A stretch of DNA of 33,862 nucleotides from Pseudohongiella sp. (GTDB lineage Bacteria > Pseudomonadota > Gammaproteobacteria > Pseudomonadales > Pseudohongiellaceae): the NCBI GenBank assembly GCA_013204155.1, contig JABMOK010000068.1, positions 1 to 33,862 on the forward strand, in the 5' to 3' direction. The translations under genes were made by a program, and so were the position numbers. Of this stretch, positions 17,953 through 27,010 are shown piece by piece (the first letter of the stretch is position 1; the number at the start of each line of letters is the position of its first letter). The notes under the pieces are model-generated. The model saw nothing but the letters and a program-made list of their open reading frames with translations. It searched no databases and had not been told where the DNA came from.

Positions 17953-18930
17953 TTAATTTTCTTCTTCGGTAAGTTCGCCAAGGTCACTGGTGATACTAAT
18001 TAGACCCAATAAACTGTGAGATCGTTCACTCCCACTTCGTTGATAACTATAAAAAGAGAATAACCAGAAATCCAATACAGAAAGACTGTTGCTGACCGGG
18101 CTTAAGGAAGATTCATACTGCAATAAGGGCCCCAATGCTATTCGGCTAATTCGCCTGCCAGGATTCCATAAGCGCAGAGGAATCTGCGTAATTGACTGCG
18201 AGCGATATACCCCGAGCGTAACGCGATCACCAAGGGCAAAGTCTTGATTCAAACGCGTAATCAAATCCTGTGCCGAATTCAATTGATCACCATTAATAGA
18301 AAGAATCAGGTCGCCTACATTAATTCCGGCCTCTGCAAGTGGGCTCTCGGGGAATAACTCAACTACCCTGGCTGCCGCTAGCTCTGCTTGATTGCGCACT
18401 GTCAGCATTTCGGTACGATAGCCGGCTCGCGTCGCCAGCGGATCGATTCTGTAGAGTTCTTGAGGCGCCGCATTACCAGCAATTAACCGAGCGATCACCG
18501 TGGCCTCAAAAACCACGGTATTGCGTCTTAGCTTGAAGTTAAATGCGGTTTCCGCTTTGCTCTGCTGCTGTAGGGCCATTACCACGTCCGGGTGATTGGT
18601 CGGCGTATCGTTAATACTAAGGATGACGTCTCCAAGCTGAATTCCTGCTGAATCGGCGGCGCCATTGGCTGTGACATTACGCACTCTCACCCCGGGCAGA
18701 ATTTCTATATTTGTCAGTGAGTCGCTTTCATTGAGACTGAGGTCCAGGCCAAAGTCGAGCCTCGAATTGCTTGCAGAGTTAGTGCTGATTAAACCGGGTT
18801 CCTCGACCGACATATTCAATGGGGGAACCAGTATCGAAGGCTGGTAACTGACACAGGCCTGTAATAACAATATCCCTGGCATACACAGACGCGCCGTTAT
18901 TCGCAAACTAAGCGCTAGCAGACTCATCAT
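17953..18930 (-). CDS. Lipoprotein with two PDZ domains
   Basis: The 325-residue product has an N-terminal lipoprotein signal ending in GILLLQAC (Cys26). PDZ 1 is about residues 75-150, with GVRVRNVTANGAADSAGIQLGDVILSIN (read in parts), and PDZ 2 about 185-260, with PLAEAGINVGDLILSINGDQLNS. No protease domain is attached, so this is a binding or scaffold protein rather than a DegP-type enzyme. PDZ domains bind protein C-termini. Its ATG overlaps the permease stop (ATGA), which ties it to the ABC transporter. It probably works in the periplasm. Confidence 0.88.
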   Translation of the reverse strand: MMSLLALSLRITARLCMPGILLLQACVSYQPSILVPPLNMSVEEPGLISTNSASNSRLDFGLDLSLNESDSLTNIEILPGVRVRNVTANGAADSAGIQLGDVILSINDTPTNHPDVVMALQQQSKAETAFNFKLRRNTVVFEATVIARLIAGNAAPQELYRIDPLATRAGYRTEMLTVRNQAELAAARVVELFPESPLAEAGINVGDLILSINGDQLNSAQDLITRLNQDFALGDRVTLGVYRSQSITQIPLRLWNPGRRISRIALGPLLQYESSLSPVSNSLSVLDFWLFSFYSYQRSGSERSHSLLGLISITSDLGELTEEEN

Positions 18931-19784
18931 ATTTTTCTCCGCTGGACTATCACTATTATCAGAGCAAGAAATATTAGTAGCGCGGGTAAAGGCACCCAGG
19001 TATTCAGTTGTTGAACGCGCTCATCGATTAATACGTCGGAGTATCCACGTACCAGACGACTCACATCCTGCAAATAGGATTGATCGATCAGGGATGGTTG
19101 GAAACTGGCATAGATATAGTGTGAAAAATCACCCAATAAGCCTTTAAATATATCTATCGCCAGAGTAATTCCCAGGGCGGTGGTGATTGCCTGCGTGGCA
19201 GATTGTGCCGAGACCGAGATTAATAGTCCGAATGCTATGGCGGCAGGGATCGGGTAGATGGCGAGCAGCAATCCCAGTCGAATTTCTTGCAGGATTTCGG
19301 CTTCGCTGATTAGCTCGAATCCGTCTTCAACAACGGGAGCGAATTGCCAAAATAATCCGCTTAAGCCGTAACTCACTAGAACCAATAATAGTAGCGAGAG
19401 TACAGCGAGAATATGCAGGTGGATTAATTTCGCCGTAATCAGACTGGTCCTGCTTATGCGCCTAATCAGCAAGTGCCTTAGACTGCCAATGTCTCGTTCA
19501 TAACTGAAACTGTAGGCGGCTTGTGCAACTAAGAGTAAACCCAGCATGGTCAGGCCGGTGCTCAGGCCATCGACATAGTAACCATAGGCATTACTGGCAA
19601 TGGCATCATCGAAGTTGGAATTGCCCAACAAATTATCCCGGGCCTGCTGCCCCGTCTCGGTGATTTTTACGATCAGGATTTGCAGGAGTACCAGCAGCGC
19701 AGGAGCAAATACGATAAATTTGCTGGCAAAGGTGCGCAAGGCGACGAAAATTTCGGATCGGACAGCGGTTAACAGGCCATTCAT
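18927..19784 (-). CDS. ABC-2 type transporter permease
   Basis: The 285-residue product has six hydrophobic helices in the ABC-2 pattern: one near residues 22-40, then a periplasmic segment, and five more from about 75 to the C-terminus. The conserved cytoplasmic element SYERDIGSLRHLLIRRISR lies near residues 93-112. The family includes exporters of drugs, lipids and polysaccharides and the NosY/GldF type. It overlaps the ATPase gene and the PDZ gene by ATGA on each side, so all three are translationally coupled. Confidence 0.92.
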   Translation of the reverse strand: MNGLLTAVRSEIFVALRTFASKFIVFAPALLVLLQILIVKITETGQQARDNLLGNSNFDDAIASNAYGYYVDGLSTGLTMLGLLLVAQAAYSFSYERDIGSLRHLLIRRISRTSLITAKLIHLHILAVLSLLLLVLVSYGLSGLFWQFAPVVEDGFELISEAEILQEIRLGLLLAIYPIPAAIAFGLLISVSAQSATQAITTALGITLAIDIFKGLLGDFSHYIYASFQPSLIDQSYLQDVSRLVRGYSDVLIDERVQQLNTWVPLPALLIFLALIIVIVQRRKI

Positions 19785-20689
19785 GTCGCGGCCTCGCTGG
19801 TAATCTCGCGGAACAGGCTGGCAAGCGAGGCGCGTTTAAGAATCATTTCCGAGACGGGAATTTGCTGTTCTACCAGTAAGCGATTAAGCGTCGCCGAATC
19901 AATCTCATCAATCGATAGTTGTAAATAATCGGCTTCATCGCGGCTTAGAAGTTTGACCTTGTCGGTTTGTTCAATTACCGCCAGCGCCTGTTCTATGCAC
20001 CCGGTTTTCAAAAGAACGGTAGTGCTGCTTTGCGCTAACAAACTGGCCACAGTATCACTGACAGCGATGCTGCCCTTGTGCAGGATGGCTATATGACTGC
20101 ATATTTGCTCAAGATAAGGCAGTTGATGGCTGGATAAAAGAAATGCCGTTCCTTCCTCCTTGTTCAAGGTGGTGATGAGCTGCAGTACATCATCGACGCC
20201 TTCGGCATCGAGTCCGTTAAAGGGCTCGTCGAGGACTATGATTTCTGGCTGTCCGATCAAGGCGTGAGCAATAGAAGCACGACGTTTGTTACCCAGAGAG
20301 AGATGTTTGATCTTGAAATTGCTGAAGCGAGCGATACCCAGTAGCTGTTCAACTTCTGTAGCACAGCGGACCGGTTTTTCACACAGCAGTCTTGCCTGGT
20401 TGAGACATTGGCGTACGCTCAGGTTGGGGTGAAGACTGGCGCTATCGAAGATAGCTACCAGCTTGCCCCTGGCCTGGTGCAGTTGATCAGGGGTATGGCC
20501 CAGGACTCTGATTTCGCCAGCATTAAAGGCTTGCAGGCCCAGAATGCATTCTATCGTGGTGGTTTTTCCGGAGCCATTAAGTCCAACAAGCCCATGAATC
20601 GATCCCCGCTCGATCTGCAGGTTCAGGTCTTTAATGACTTCAAATGAGCCATAGCTCTTGTTTAGTCCGGTAACGGATAAGGCGTGCAT
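19781..20689 (-). CDS. ABC transporter ATP-binding protein (partner of ABC-2 permease)
   Basis: The 302-residue product is the energising subunit. Walker A is GLNGSGKTT (36-44), the signature is LSLGNKRR (130-137), and Walker B is EIIVLDEP (149-156), followed by NGLDAEG and the H-loop SSHQ. The family-typical C-terminal extension (about 220-302) is present. It is the first gene of the seven-gene run, with a terminator-like hairpin upstream at 20715-20744, so its promoter should lie between that hairpin and 20689 unless transcription reads through from the protease gene. Confidence 0.94.
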   Translation of the reverse strand: MHALSVTGLNKSYGSFEVIKDLNLQIERGSIHGLVGLNGSGKTTTIECILGLQAFNAGEIRVLGHTPDQLHQARGKLVAIFDSASLHPNLSVRQCLNQARLLCEKPVRCATEVEQLLGIARFSNFKIKHLSLGNKRRASIAHALIGQPEIIVLDEPFNGLDAEGVDDVLQLITTLNKEEGTAFLLSSHQLPYLEQICSHIAILHKGSIAVSDTVASLLAQSSTTVLLKTGCIEQALAVIEQTDKVKLLSRDEADYLQLSIDEIDSATLNRLLVEQQIPVSEMILKRASLASLFREITSEAAT

Positions 20690-20714
20690 AGTTGCCAGTA
20701 CTCATCGCTTGGAG

Positions 20715-20744
20715 AAACTGAGCCAATGGGTGTTGGCTCAGTTT
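20715..20744. terminator. Strong hairpin, probable intrinsic terminator after the M16 protease gene
   Basis: AAACTGAGCCAA and TTGGCTCAGTTT form a perfect 12-bp stem around a six-base loop. On the minus strand the stem ends in TTT and continues TCTCC, a modest U tract. It lies between the protease gene and the ABC operon, both on the minus strand, and so is likely to end the protease transcript. Confidence 0.7.
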
Positions 20745-20830
20745 AAGTTGGGTCGGCTAACAAAATACGCGTGGCATCTTCAATAACAACGCGACAAACA
20801 TTCTGTTTGATCCATTTCGATCGCTGACAG

Positions 20831-20926
20831 ATTGTTCCACGAGCAATTTAATCCACGAACAATTTAAGCCACGAACAATTTAAGCCACGAACAATTTAAT
20901 CCACGAACAGTTTAATCTACAAACAA
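20831..20926 (-). repeat. Six 16-bp tandem units copying the last codons and stop of the M16 gene
   Basis: On the minus strand the gene ends TTG TTT GTA GAT TAA A (Leu-Phe-Val-Asp-stop). This 16-base block is followed by CTGTTCGTGGATTAAA, TTGTTCGTGGCTTAAA (twice), TTGTTCGTGGATTAAA and a decayed TTGCTCGTGGAACAAT. The unit length is not a multiple of three, so successive copies fall in different frames. Confidence 0.9.
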
Positions 20927-23905
20927 GTCATCCACCTGGATTTGTTTGACCGTGCCGAATTGTTCCAGTTCCTCTTGATCGATGATAGAGAGGTCCCCAA
21001 CGATCGAGATTAGCTTGGGGCGCTGTCGTACGTGTTCTTGTTGGAAACTTAACAGATCGTCCATTTTCGCGGATTGCAATTGTTGGTAGCGCTCGCGACG
21101 AGGGTCGCCTTCGATGCCGAGCCGCTCCCAGCCTCGCACCGCACCGATTACCTGACGGAAATTGATCTTGGAGGTGCGATAGCGGTTTATCAGGGCATTT
21201 ACCGATTCGTCAAATCGCTCTGTGGAAGAGGGCATATTGTCGATCAGCTCGAGAAATGCGTTGAGGGCATCTACGGTCTTGTCAGTCTGGGTTCCGATGG
21301 ATCCCAGCATCAGATTTTCCGCATTCAGCCTTCCACCCTGGGAGTAGGCCGCCGAGGCGGAGTAGGCCAAGGCCCGCGCTTCTCTTAATTCCTGGAATAC
21401 TACGCTGGACATGCCACTACCAAAATAATTGGTATATACAGAGGACATAACACTGTCATCTTCGGTGTACTGCCCATCTGGAAATTCGATGCGAACCTGA
21501 GCCTGGGCAGTCTGTTGATCGACTACATAGATTTCGGTTTCATCAACGCTGCGCGCCGTGCGGAATCGATAGGCTGGCGTATCTTTCAGTTCGCCAGCAA
21601 TATCATGATGACGGCGCAACACGGTAACCAATTCTTCAAGCGGCATGGAGCCGGTATAGGAGAGGGTGTGTTTATAGTTTAATAGGTCAGCCGGCAGGGC
21701 GAGTAATTCATCCACAGTAGTCGCGCGAATCTCATCCCCTGTTAAGGCTTCGAGCATTGGTGATTCTTCGCCGTAACGGTTGTACATATACAGCGCTCTG
21801 GCGATAGCCGGGGGAGAACTCTTCTGGTCTTCTCTGGATTTCAACAGCAGACCTTTCATCTGCTCCAGGGTTTGCTCGTCAGTAACCGGGTTTTTTATCA
21901 GGTCGAGCATCAATGCCAGCGATGCTTCGAACTGTTCATCCAATCCTGAAATAGAAATTCCGGAAGAATTTTCACCGGCACCGAAACTGAAATCACTTCC
22001 TATCTGATACCAGCGTTTCTGTAACTCTTCGTTACTCATGCTTGGGGTGCCAGCCACATCCATCAGAGCCGCCGCCAAATTCAGTTTCTCATTTTCCTCG
22101 GTTCCAACTTCGACATTAATTGAAAAAGAGAACAGATCATTGAGTGGGTTCGGTGCGTAATAGAGATCCACACCATCGGCGAATTCGATAACTCGATAGT
22201 CTGTATCTACTGCAACGAAAGTCGGTTCGATTTCCTCATACGGCATCGTCAGGATTTGTGCTGCGAACGAAGATTGTCGCGTGGGGTCGATGCTGACGGC
22301 ATCAATCTGCGGCTTCTCTACTACCGGAAGATCAGCCGGGGCATCGATGCGATAAACGGCGACATAGTCGTTGCCAAAATATTTGTTGGCGACGTCAACT
22401 ACATCCTGTTTGCTCAATTGACTCATGCGCTCGATTGAAGCTACGGAATAATCCCAGTCAGCGCCTTCAATAAACGACTGGCGCATCATGCTGACTCTGG
22501 ACTGGTTAAATTCCTGACTGGCCTTCTCATTCTTTTTGAAATCATTAATGATGGCGGCGATGATCCAGTCTTCGAACTCGCCCGCTTTGATAATCTCAAT
22601 TTGATCCAGTAGTAACTGTTCAACTTCGGCGAGGGTCTGATCCTTCTTTGGAATGCCATACAGGGTTTGCGAGCCTGCATCATTGAGAAAGGAAGGTGAA
22701 GAGCCTGCGCCGGCAACCAGTTGTTGCTGATTAAGGTTCAGGTTGATCAGGCCGGCCGTACGGTTGTCCAGGATCATGTCTAAAAGGATCAAAGCTTCTT
22801 TGTCCTGGCTGTTATTTCCCGCCGTGCGGAAGGCCAGCTGTACTTGTTCTTCTCCCGGGTATTGCACGGTGGCTCTTTCTACACCTTGCAAGGGTTTTTC
22901 TTCCCAGGGACCTACTGCAGGAATGGGCTTGGATTCCCAGCGGGAAAATTTTTCGCTGATCAAGGCGATGGTTTCATCGATGTTGATATCGCCACTGATG
23001 AAGATGCCCATATTGTTGGGGACATAGTAGGTGTCAAAATACTTCTGAATGTAAACCAGAGAAGGGTTTTTCAGGTGATCAACGGTGCCGATGGTGGGTT
23101 GTTGACCATAGGGGTGGACTTTGTAGAGTATTTCATCGAGCGCGGTGCCGATGATGCGATCCTTATTATCCAGAGAGCGATTTTTTTCCTCATAAACCGT
23201 TTCCAGTTCCGTATGAAACAAGCGGAACACTGGATTCACAAAGCGGTCGGATTCAATTTCTGCCCACTGTTGCAGGCGATTTGATGGCAGGCCAACTTTA
23301 TACACAGTTTCTTCGTGCCAGGTGTGGGCATTGAGTGCAGAGCCACCCATGCTGTTGTACAGCTTGTCGATTTCATTTGGCACGGCCAGTTCGGCCGCTT
23401 GCTGGGCAACACTGTTAATTTCGGCGTAGATTTCGGCCCGTATGGCAGGATCGGTTTCACCATGGTGCTGTTCATACAGTGCGACTATTCGATCGAGATA
23501 GGGTTTTTCGGCGGCGTAATCCAGTGTGCCCAGGTGTTGATTGCCTTTGAATAACAGATGCTCGAGATAATGCGCCAGACCGGTGCCGTCGGCGGGGTCA
23601 TGTTTACTCCCGGCGCGTACCGCAATCTCGGCATAGAAGCGGGGTTCTTCATGGTTTTCCGTCAGATAGACTTTAAGGCCGTTGTCGAGCTGGAAAATAT
23701 GCGCGTCTACCGGGTCATTGTCATTCGCCCCATTGATACGACGATAGCCTAGGCTGTTGGCCGATGATTCAGCCAGTTGCGGCGGCTGCGCACTATTTTC
23801 GGTGCCTGTAGGGGTTCCATTGTCACTGCAGGCAACCAGCGCCAGCATGGCAAGAGGCGCCAGCAGAGTTCGCGTCCAGTTTTTCACAGTCAATAAATCT
23901 CTCAT
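20912..23905 (-). CDS. M16 family (insulinase/pitrilysin-like) zinc metallopeptidase lipoprotein
   Basis: The 997-residue product is a tandem M16 peptidase. The inverted zinc motif HYLEH (His112, Glu115, His116) lies in the N-terminal domain and the downstream zinc-ligand Glu is in ELETVYEEKN (235-240). A second, inactive M16 half follows, as usual. The start at 23905 is preferred over an in-frame start nine codons upstream: GGAG lies seven bases before it, and the sequence from there is a lipoprotein signal ending LALVAC (Cys26). The enzyme should be anchored in the periplasm or outer membrane and cut peptides or misfolded fragments. It follows the second coiled-coil gene by about 110 bases and ends in the 16-bp repeat array. 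Confidence 0.95.
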   Translation of the reverse strand: MRDLLTVKNWTRTLLAPLAMLALVACSDNGTPTGTENSAQPPQLAESSANSLGYRRINGANDNDPVDAHIFQLDNGLKVYLTENHEEPRFYAEIAVRAGSKHDPADGTGLAHYLEHLLFKGNQHLGTLDYAAEKPYLDRIVALYEQHHGETDPAIRAEIYAEINSVAQQAAELAVPNEIDKLYNSMGGSALNAHTWHEETVYKVGLPSNRLQQWAEIESDRFVNPVFRLFHTELETVYEEKNRSLDNKDRIIGTALDEILYKVHPYGQQPTIGTVDHLKNPSLVYIQKYFDTYYVPNNMGIFISGDINIDETIALISEKFSRWESKPIPAVGPWEEKPLQGVERATVQYPGEEQVQLAFRTAGNNSQDKEALILLDMILDNRTAGLINLNLNQQQLVAGAGSSPSFLNDAGSQTLYGIPKKDQTLAEVEQLLLDQIEIIKAGEFEDWIIAAIINDFKKNEKASQEFNQSRVSMMRQSFIEGADWDYSVASIERMSQLSKQDVVDVANKYFGNDYVAVYRIDAPADLPVVEKPQIDAVSIDPTRQSSFAAQILTMPYEEIEPTFVAVDTDYRVIEFADGVDLYYAPNPLNDLFSFSINVEVGTEENEKLNLAAALMDVAGTPSMSNEELQKRWYQIGSDFSFGAGENSSGISISGLDEQFEASLALMLDLIKNPVTDEQTLEQMKGLLLKSREDQKSSPPAIARALYMYNRYGEESPMLEALTGDEIRATTVDELLALPADLLNYKHTLSYTGSMPLEELVTVLRRHHDIAGELKDTPAYRFRTARSVDETEIYVVDQQTAQAQVRIEFPDGQYTEDDSVMSSVYTNYFGSGMSSVVFQELREARALAYSASAAYSQGGRLNAENLMLGSIGTQTDKTVDALNAFLELIDNMPSSTERFDESVNALINRYRTSKINFRQVIGAVRGWERLGIEGDPRRERYQQLQSAKMDDLLSFQQEHVRQRPKLISIVGDLSIIDQEELEQFGTVKQIQVDDLFVD

Positions 23906-24015
23906 GGTTAGTGCTCCGCGATAATCAAACAATTTTCAGTGGTCAAGATCAGAATGCGGTTAATGTAGGGCATTCTGGGTGAAAATGGTAGAGACGTCGC
24001 GATTAAGCGACGCCT

Positions 24016-25029
24016 CTATTGAGGTAGATCTGCAGCGCCTACCCGGGCCCGCATTACCGAGACGCGACCGCTGCCATCTGTGCTTGCTTCCAGTATTACG
24101 TCAACGCCGTTGCTCTGGCTTTGCAGAAAGCGATCCAATTGCGTCAGCTGTTCTGCATTCAATTCTCCCTGCAGACGATCTCTCGTCCTCTGGTAAGCGG
24201 CAAGTTGATCGTTGTACGCCGTTATCATGCTGCCATCGTCTGCTATCAGCGCAGCATAGTTGTTTTGCGCCGAGAACAATTCATCCAGCATGACTTGCAT
24301 CACCCGATCGTGTGAAGCACCACTGATGGCGCTACCAGATTTGGCAAGGCTATCACCGTAGATCTCATTAGCAGTTTCTTGCCGTATCAACAAATCGTAT
24401 TGATTTAGCTCTGCCAGTTGTTGTTCAGTCAGCATCTCTTGCATAGCATTGCCTAGCGCGTCAGCACCGAACAGAGAGCTCGCCTGCTCGGCGGCGATAC
24501 TGCCGTCGAGCAGGGCGCTTAGCCGCTGATTGCGCTCGCTCCCGAATTCAACCAGGGCCTCCATAACATCCAGCCTTTCGGTACCCGCTATGCCCAGGGC
24601 ATTGACAAAACTGCCATACATCTTCGGTATGCTATCCTCCGCGCGTGAGCGCGCCATTGCTGGATCGGAGAATGTGGAGAATGGAGATCCTCCAGCCGCG
24701 CTTCGTGCGGGCGAAGTTGCCTGCGCCGCTTCCAATCGGGCTTGTTCCAACAGCGCCGGGTATTGTGGATCAATCTGATCTCGCGCCTGTCGCAGTGCCG
24801 TGTTGAGGCTGGATATCTGGCTGTTAGTGTTGAGTAGCTGCGCTTGTAGATCGCGAATCTGTTGTTCAAATTCAAGACGTTGCAGGGTGCTCTGCTCAGA
24901 CTGTTGCTGCAGTTGGGTTTCAAATGTCATGGCTAAAGTCAGGCGTTGCTGCAGGTCTGAGTTTTGTATTTGCAAATAACTCAGGCCGCCAATCAGCAAG
25001 GCCGCTGCGATTATCAGGGCGAACTTCAT
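24016..25029 (-). CDS. Membrane-anchored periplasmic coiled-coil protein, unknown (paralogue 2)
   Basis: The 337-residue product opens with a hydrophobic anchor (MKFALIIAAALLIGGLSYL), then a Gln-rich coiled coil to about residue 105. An Ala/Ser spacer and a helical C-terminal region follow. The segment QIRDLQAQLLNTNSQISSLN followed by DQIDPQYPALLEQ parallels QIQDLKSQLTTSNSQLTALS followed by QQLNPDYQQLEDE in the gene at 13515-14366. The C-terminal halves diverge; this one includes GSERNQRLSALLDG and MLTEQQLAELNQYD, which resemble the ELSESELDAFAEFQSE helix there. It lies upstream of the M16 gene on the same strand. No named family is recognised. Confidence 0.8.
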   Translation of the reverse strand: MKFALIIAAALLIGGLSYLQIQNSDLQQRLTLAMTFETQLQQQSEQSTLQRLEFEQQIRDLQAQLLNTNSQISSLNTALRQARDQIDPQYPALLEQARLEAAQATSPARSAAGGSPFSTFSDPAMARSRAEDSIPKMYGSFVNALGIAGTERLDVMEALVEFGSERNQRLSALLDGSIAAEQASSLFGADALGNAMQEMLTEQQLAELNQYDLLIRQETANEIYGDSLAKSGSAISGASHDRVMQVMLDELFSAQNNYAALIADDGSMITAYNDQLAAYQRTRDRLQGELNAEQLTQLDRFLQSQSNGVDVILEASTDGSGRVSVMRARVGAADLPQ

Positions 25030-25315
25030 CGATTCCTCGGGGCTTTGTCCTGTTTACACTATACGCGCCGCCGTTCAAGTTTAAAGCCTGACTGAGTCCA
25101 GATAATGTCCAGAAAGCGGGAGTGGGGATCGCTGGCATAGATACGTAGCAAGCCGCCGTATATTGTAAAGCGGCGCGGCACAGGAAAAAAGCATAAATAG
25201 TTCTCTTGTTATCCCACTTGCCCAGATGTCGTTTGGTCGCGATAGATAGACTGATTTAGAAGGTTCCAGCGTATACTTCTTCAGTTAACTCCATCGCAAC
25301 AGCAAATTTGGCTAA
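25030..25315. promoter_or_regulatory. Divergent intergenic region between coiled-coil gene and efflux operon
   Basis: This 286-base space separates two divergent genes and must hold promoters for both. An imperfect inverted repeat GCCGC/GCGGC lies around 25153-25178. No confident -35/-10 pair or known operator could be assigned by eye. Confidence 0.35.
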
Positions 25316-27010
25316 ATGATGAAATTGCGCTATAAAATTCTGACTATTGTGCTATCCGGCAGCATTCTCATGGCCTGTACCAGCAGTGCTAACAAGCACA
25401 GCGCAGACCAGGAAAGTTACGCCATCATCGCCGATAAGTCGGAATTGGTGCCAGGGATGAGCGCTCAGGTGGCTATCGATGATCAGGCGCAAATTGATTT
25501 AAGCCAATATTCGCTCAATAGCGATTCTTTCGAGTTTCTCGATAATGAAGCGGATAGCGAGCTGGGCGCTCAAATCATTAGTCTGAATGCGGCGCTGGAT
25601 CTGTCTTTTCAACACAGCAAAGAGTATCAAACCCAGAAGGAGCGGCTGTATCTCGAAGCTCTGGCGCTGACCTTCGATCGCTATCGTTATACCCCTACTT
25701 TTTCAGCCGCAGGAAGTGCCAATTATCAGTGGGATGCGGAAGACCAGTTTGTGACGGATATGCAAACTTTGACCGGTATGGAAGCTATTTCTACCAGTGA
25801 GAGTATCGATGCCAGAACCAGTTTGGGGGCGAGATATTTACTCAAAGGAGGTGGCGCGATAGCGCTGAATCTGACGAATAACTTTACCCGCTTCCTCACC
25901 GGGGACATCAGTGAATTTGGAGCCGGCGCCTTAATTGGCTCGTTTACCCAGCCATTGTTGAGAGATTTCGGTACCGAGATCGAAACAGAGGCCTTGATGC
26001 AGGCGGAACGGGATTTACTCTATCAACTGAGAGACTTTACCCGTTTTCGCAAGAGCTTTGCCGTACGAGTGGCTTCTCAATACTATTCGGTGATGCTAAA
26101 CCGGGAAACGGCGAAGAATAACTATGCCGGTTTACTGGCCAATAATCTTTCCCTGGAAAGAGAGCAGGCTTTTCAGGCAGAAGGCTTGAGAACTCTGTTG
26201 CAAGTGGGGCGTCTGGAACAATCTTCTCTGCAACAGGATTTACGCTGGACTTCATCTATCACCCGATACAAGCGTAGTCTGGACAATTTCAAGTTATTAC
26301 TCGGTCTGGATGCAGACGCTAATATTGTTCTCGATGACAACGAGATGATTTTGATTACGGAAACAGGAATGCAAAGCCCGGACCTCGATCTGGAGCAAGC
26401 TATTGAATTGGCGCTGCAAACACGATTGGATCTGTATACGGAACTGGATCGTGTTCAAGACAGTGCGCGCAAGATCGAAGTGGCAGCCAATGCACTAAAA
26501 CCGGGGCTGGATTTTAGCTTCGTGGCATCGGTTCCCGATGCAAACAACGGTAATTTGGGTGAGCTGGATTTTGAGAACGCCGTGTATACAGCTGGCCTGG
26601 ATCTGGAGTTGCCGCTGGATAGTAAGGCGGAGCGGAATAATTATCGTCGATCATTGATCGACTATGAGGTTGCGACACGGGATTACTTGCTGGCCATGGA
26701 TGCTATCAAGTTGGATGTGATTGATATCTGGCGGCGCTTGAACGAAGCCAGCAAGAGTTACGATATCAATGTTACCAGTGTCCAAATTAATGAACGCCGG
26801 GTTGAGGAAGCAGAATTACGCGCAGAGCTCGGGCTCGGGGATATTCAGGACACAGTCGATTCACAGAACGATTTAACCGCGGCGAGAACCGAGCTGGTTC
26901 GTTCTATCGTAGATCATAACATTGCAAAACTTGAATTCTGGAGAGATGTAGGTTTGTTGTACATCAATGATAACGGTCAATGGGAGGAAGGCATCAATGA
27001 GCCTCAATAA
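25316..27010 (+). CDS. TolC/OprM-like outer-membrane efflux lipoprotein
   Basis: The 564-residue product is the outer-membrane channel of a tripartite pump. It has a lipoprotein signal ending LMAC (Cys21) and long helices in two repeated halves typical of the OEP family, with ALDLSFQHSKEYQTQKERLYLEA in the first half and ELALQTRLDLYTELDRVQDS in the second. The membrane-barrel segment AGSANYQWDAED and its counterpart are also visible. A lipid anchor is the OprM/CusC pattern rather than the TolC one. The start is ATG at 25316 or the next codon; no good Shine-Dalgarno is seen. The following adaptor gene begins inside its last codons. Confidence 0.92.
   Translation: MMKLRYKILTIVLSGSILMACTSSANKHSADQESYAIIADKSELVPGMSAQVAIDDQAQIDLSQYSLNSDSFEFLDNEADSELGAQIISLNAALDLSFQHSKEYQTQKERLYLEALALTFDRYRYTPTFSAAGSANYQWDAEDQFVTDMQTLTGMEAISTSESIDARTSLGARYLLKGGGAIALNLTNNFTRFLTGDISEFGAGALIGSFTQPLLRDFGTEIETEALMQAERDLLYQLRDFTRFRKSFAVRVASQYYSVMLNRETAKNNYAGLLANNLSLEREQAFQAEGLRTLLQVGRLEQSSLQQDLRWTSSITRYKRSLDNFKLLLGLDADANIVLDDNEMILITETGMQSPDLDLEQAIELALQTRLDLYTELDRVQDSARKIEVAANALKPGLDFSFVASVPDANNGNLGELDFENAVYTAGLDLELPLDSKAERNNYRRSLIDYEVATRDYLLAMDAIKLDVIDIWRRLNEASKSYDINVTSVQINERRVEEAELRAELGLGDIQDTVDSQNDLTAARTELVRSIVDHNIAKLEFWRDVGLLYINDNGQWEEGINEPQ
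26982..26990 (+). promoter_or_regulatory. Shine-Dalgarno that fixes the adaptor start inside the TolC-like gene
   Basis: GGGAGGAAG lies six bases before the ATG at 26997. The upstream in-frame ATG at 26967 has no such site and would add ten residues before the natural N-terminus. Confidence 0.8.

Noticed and set aside
20831-20926. Iteron-type origin or attachment site
   Set aside because: The units are copies of the end of the upstream coding sequence, and no replication initiator or integrase gene is present.
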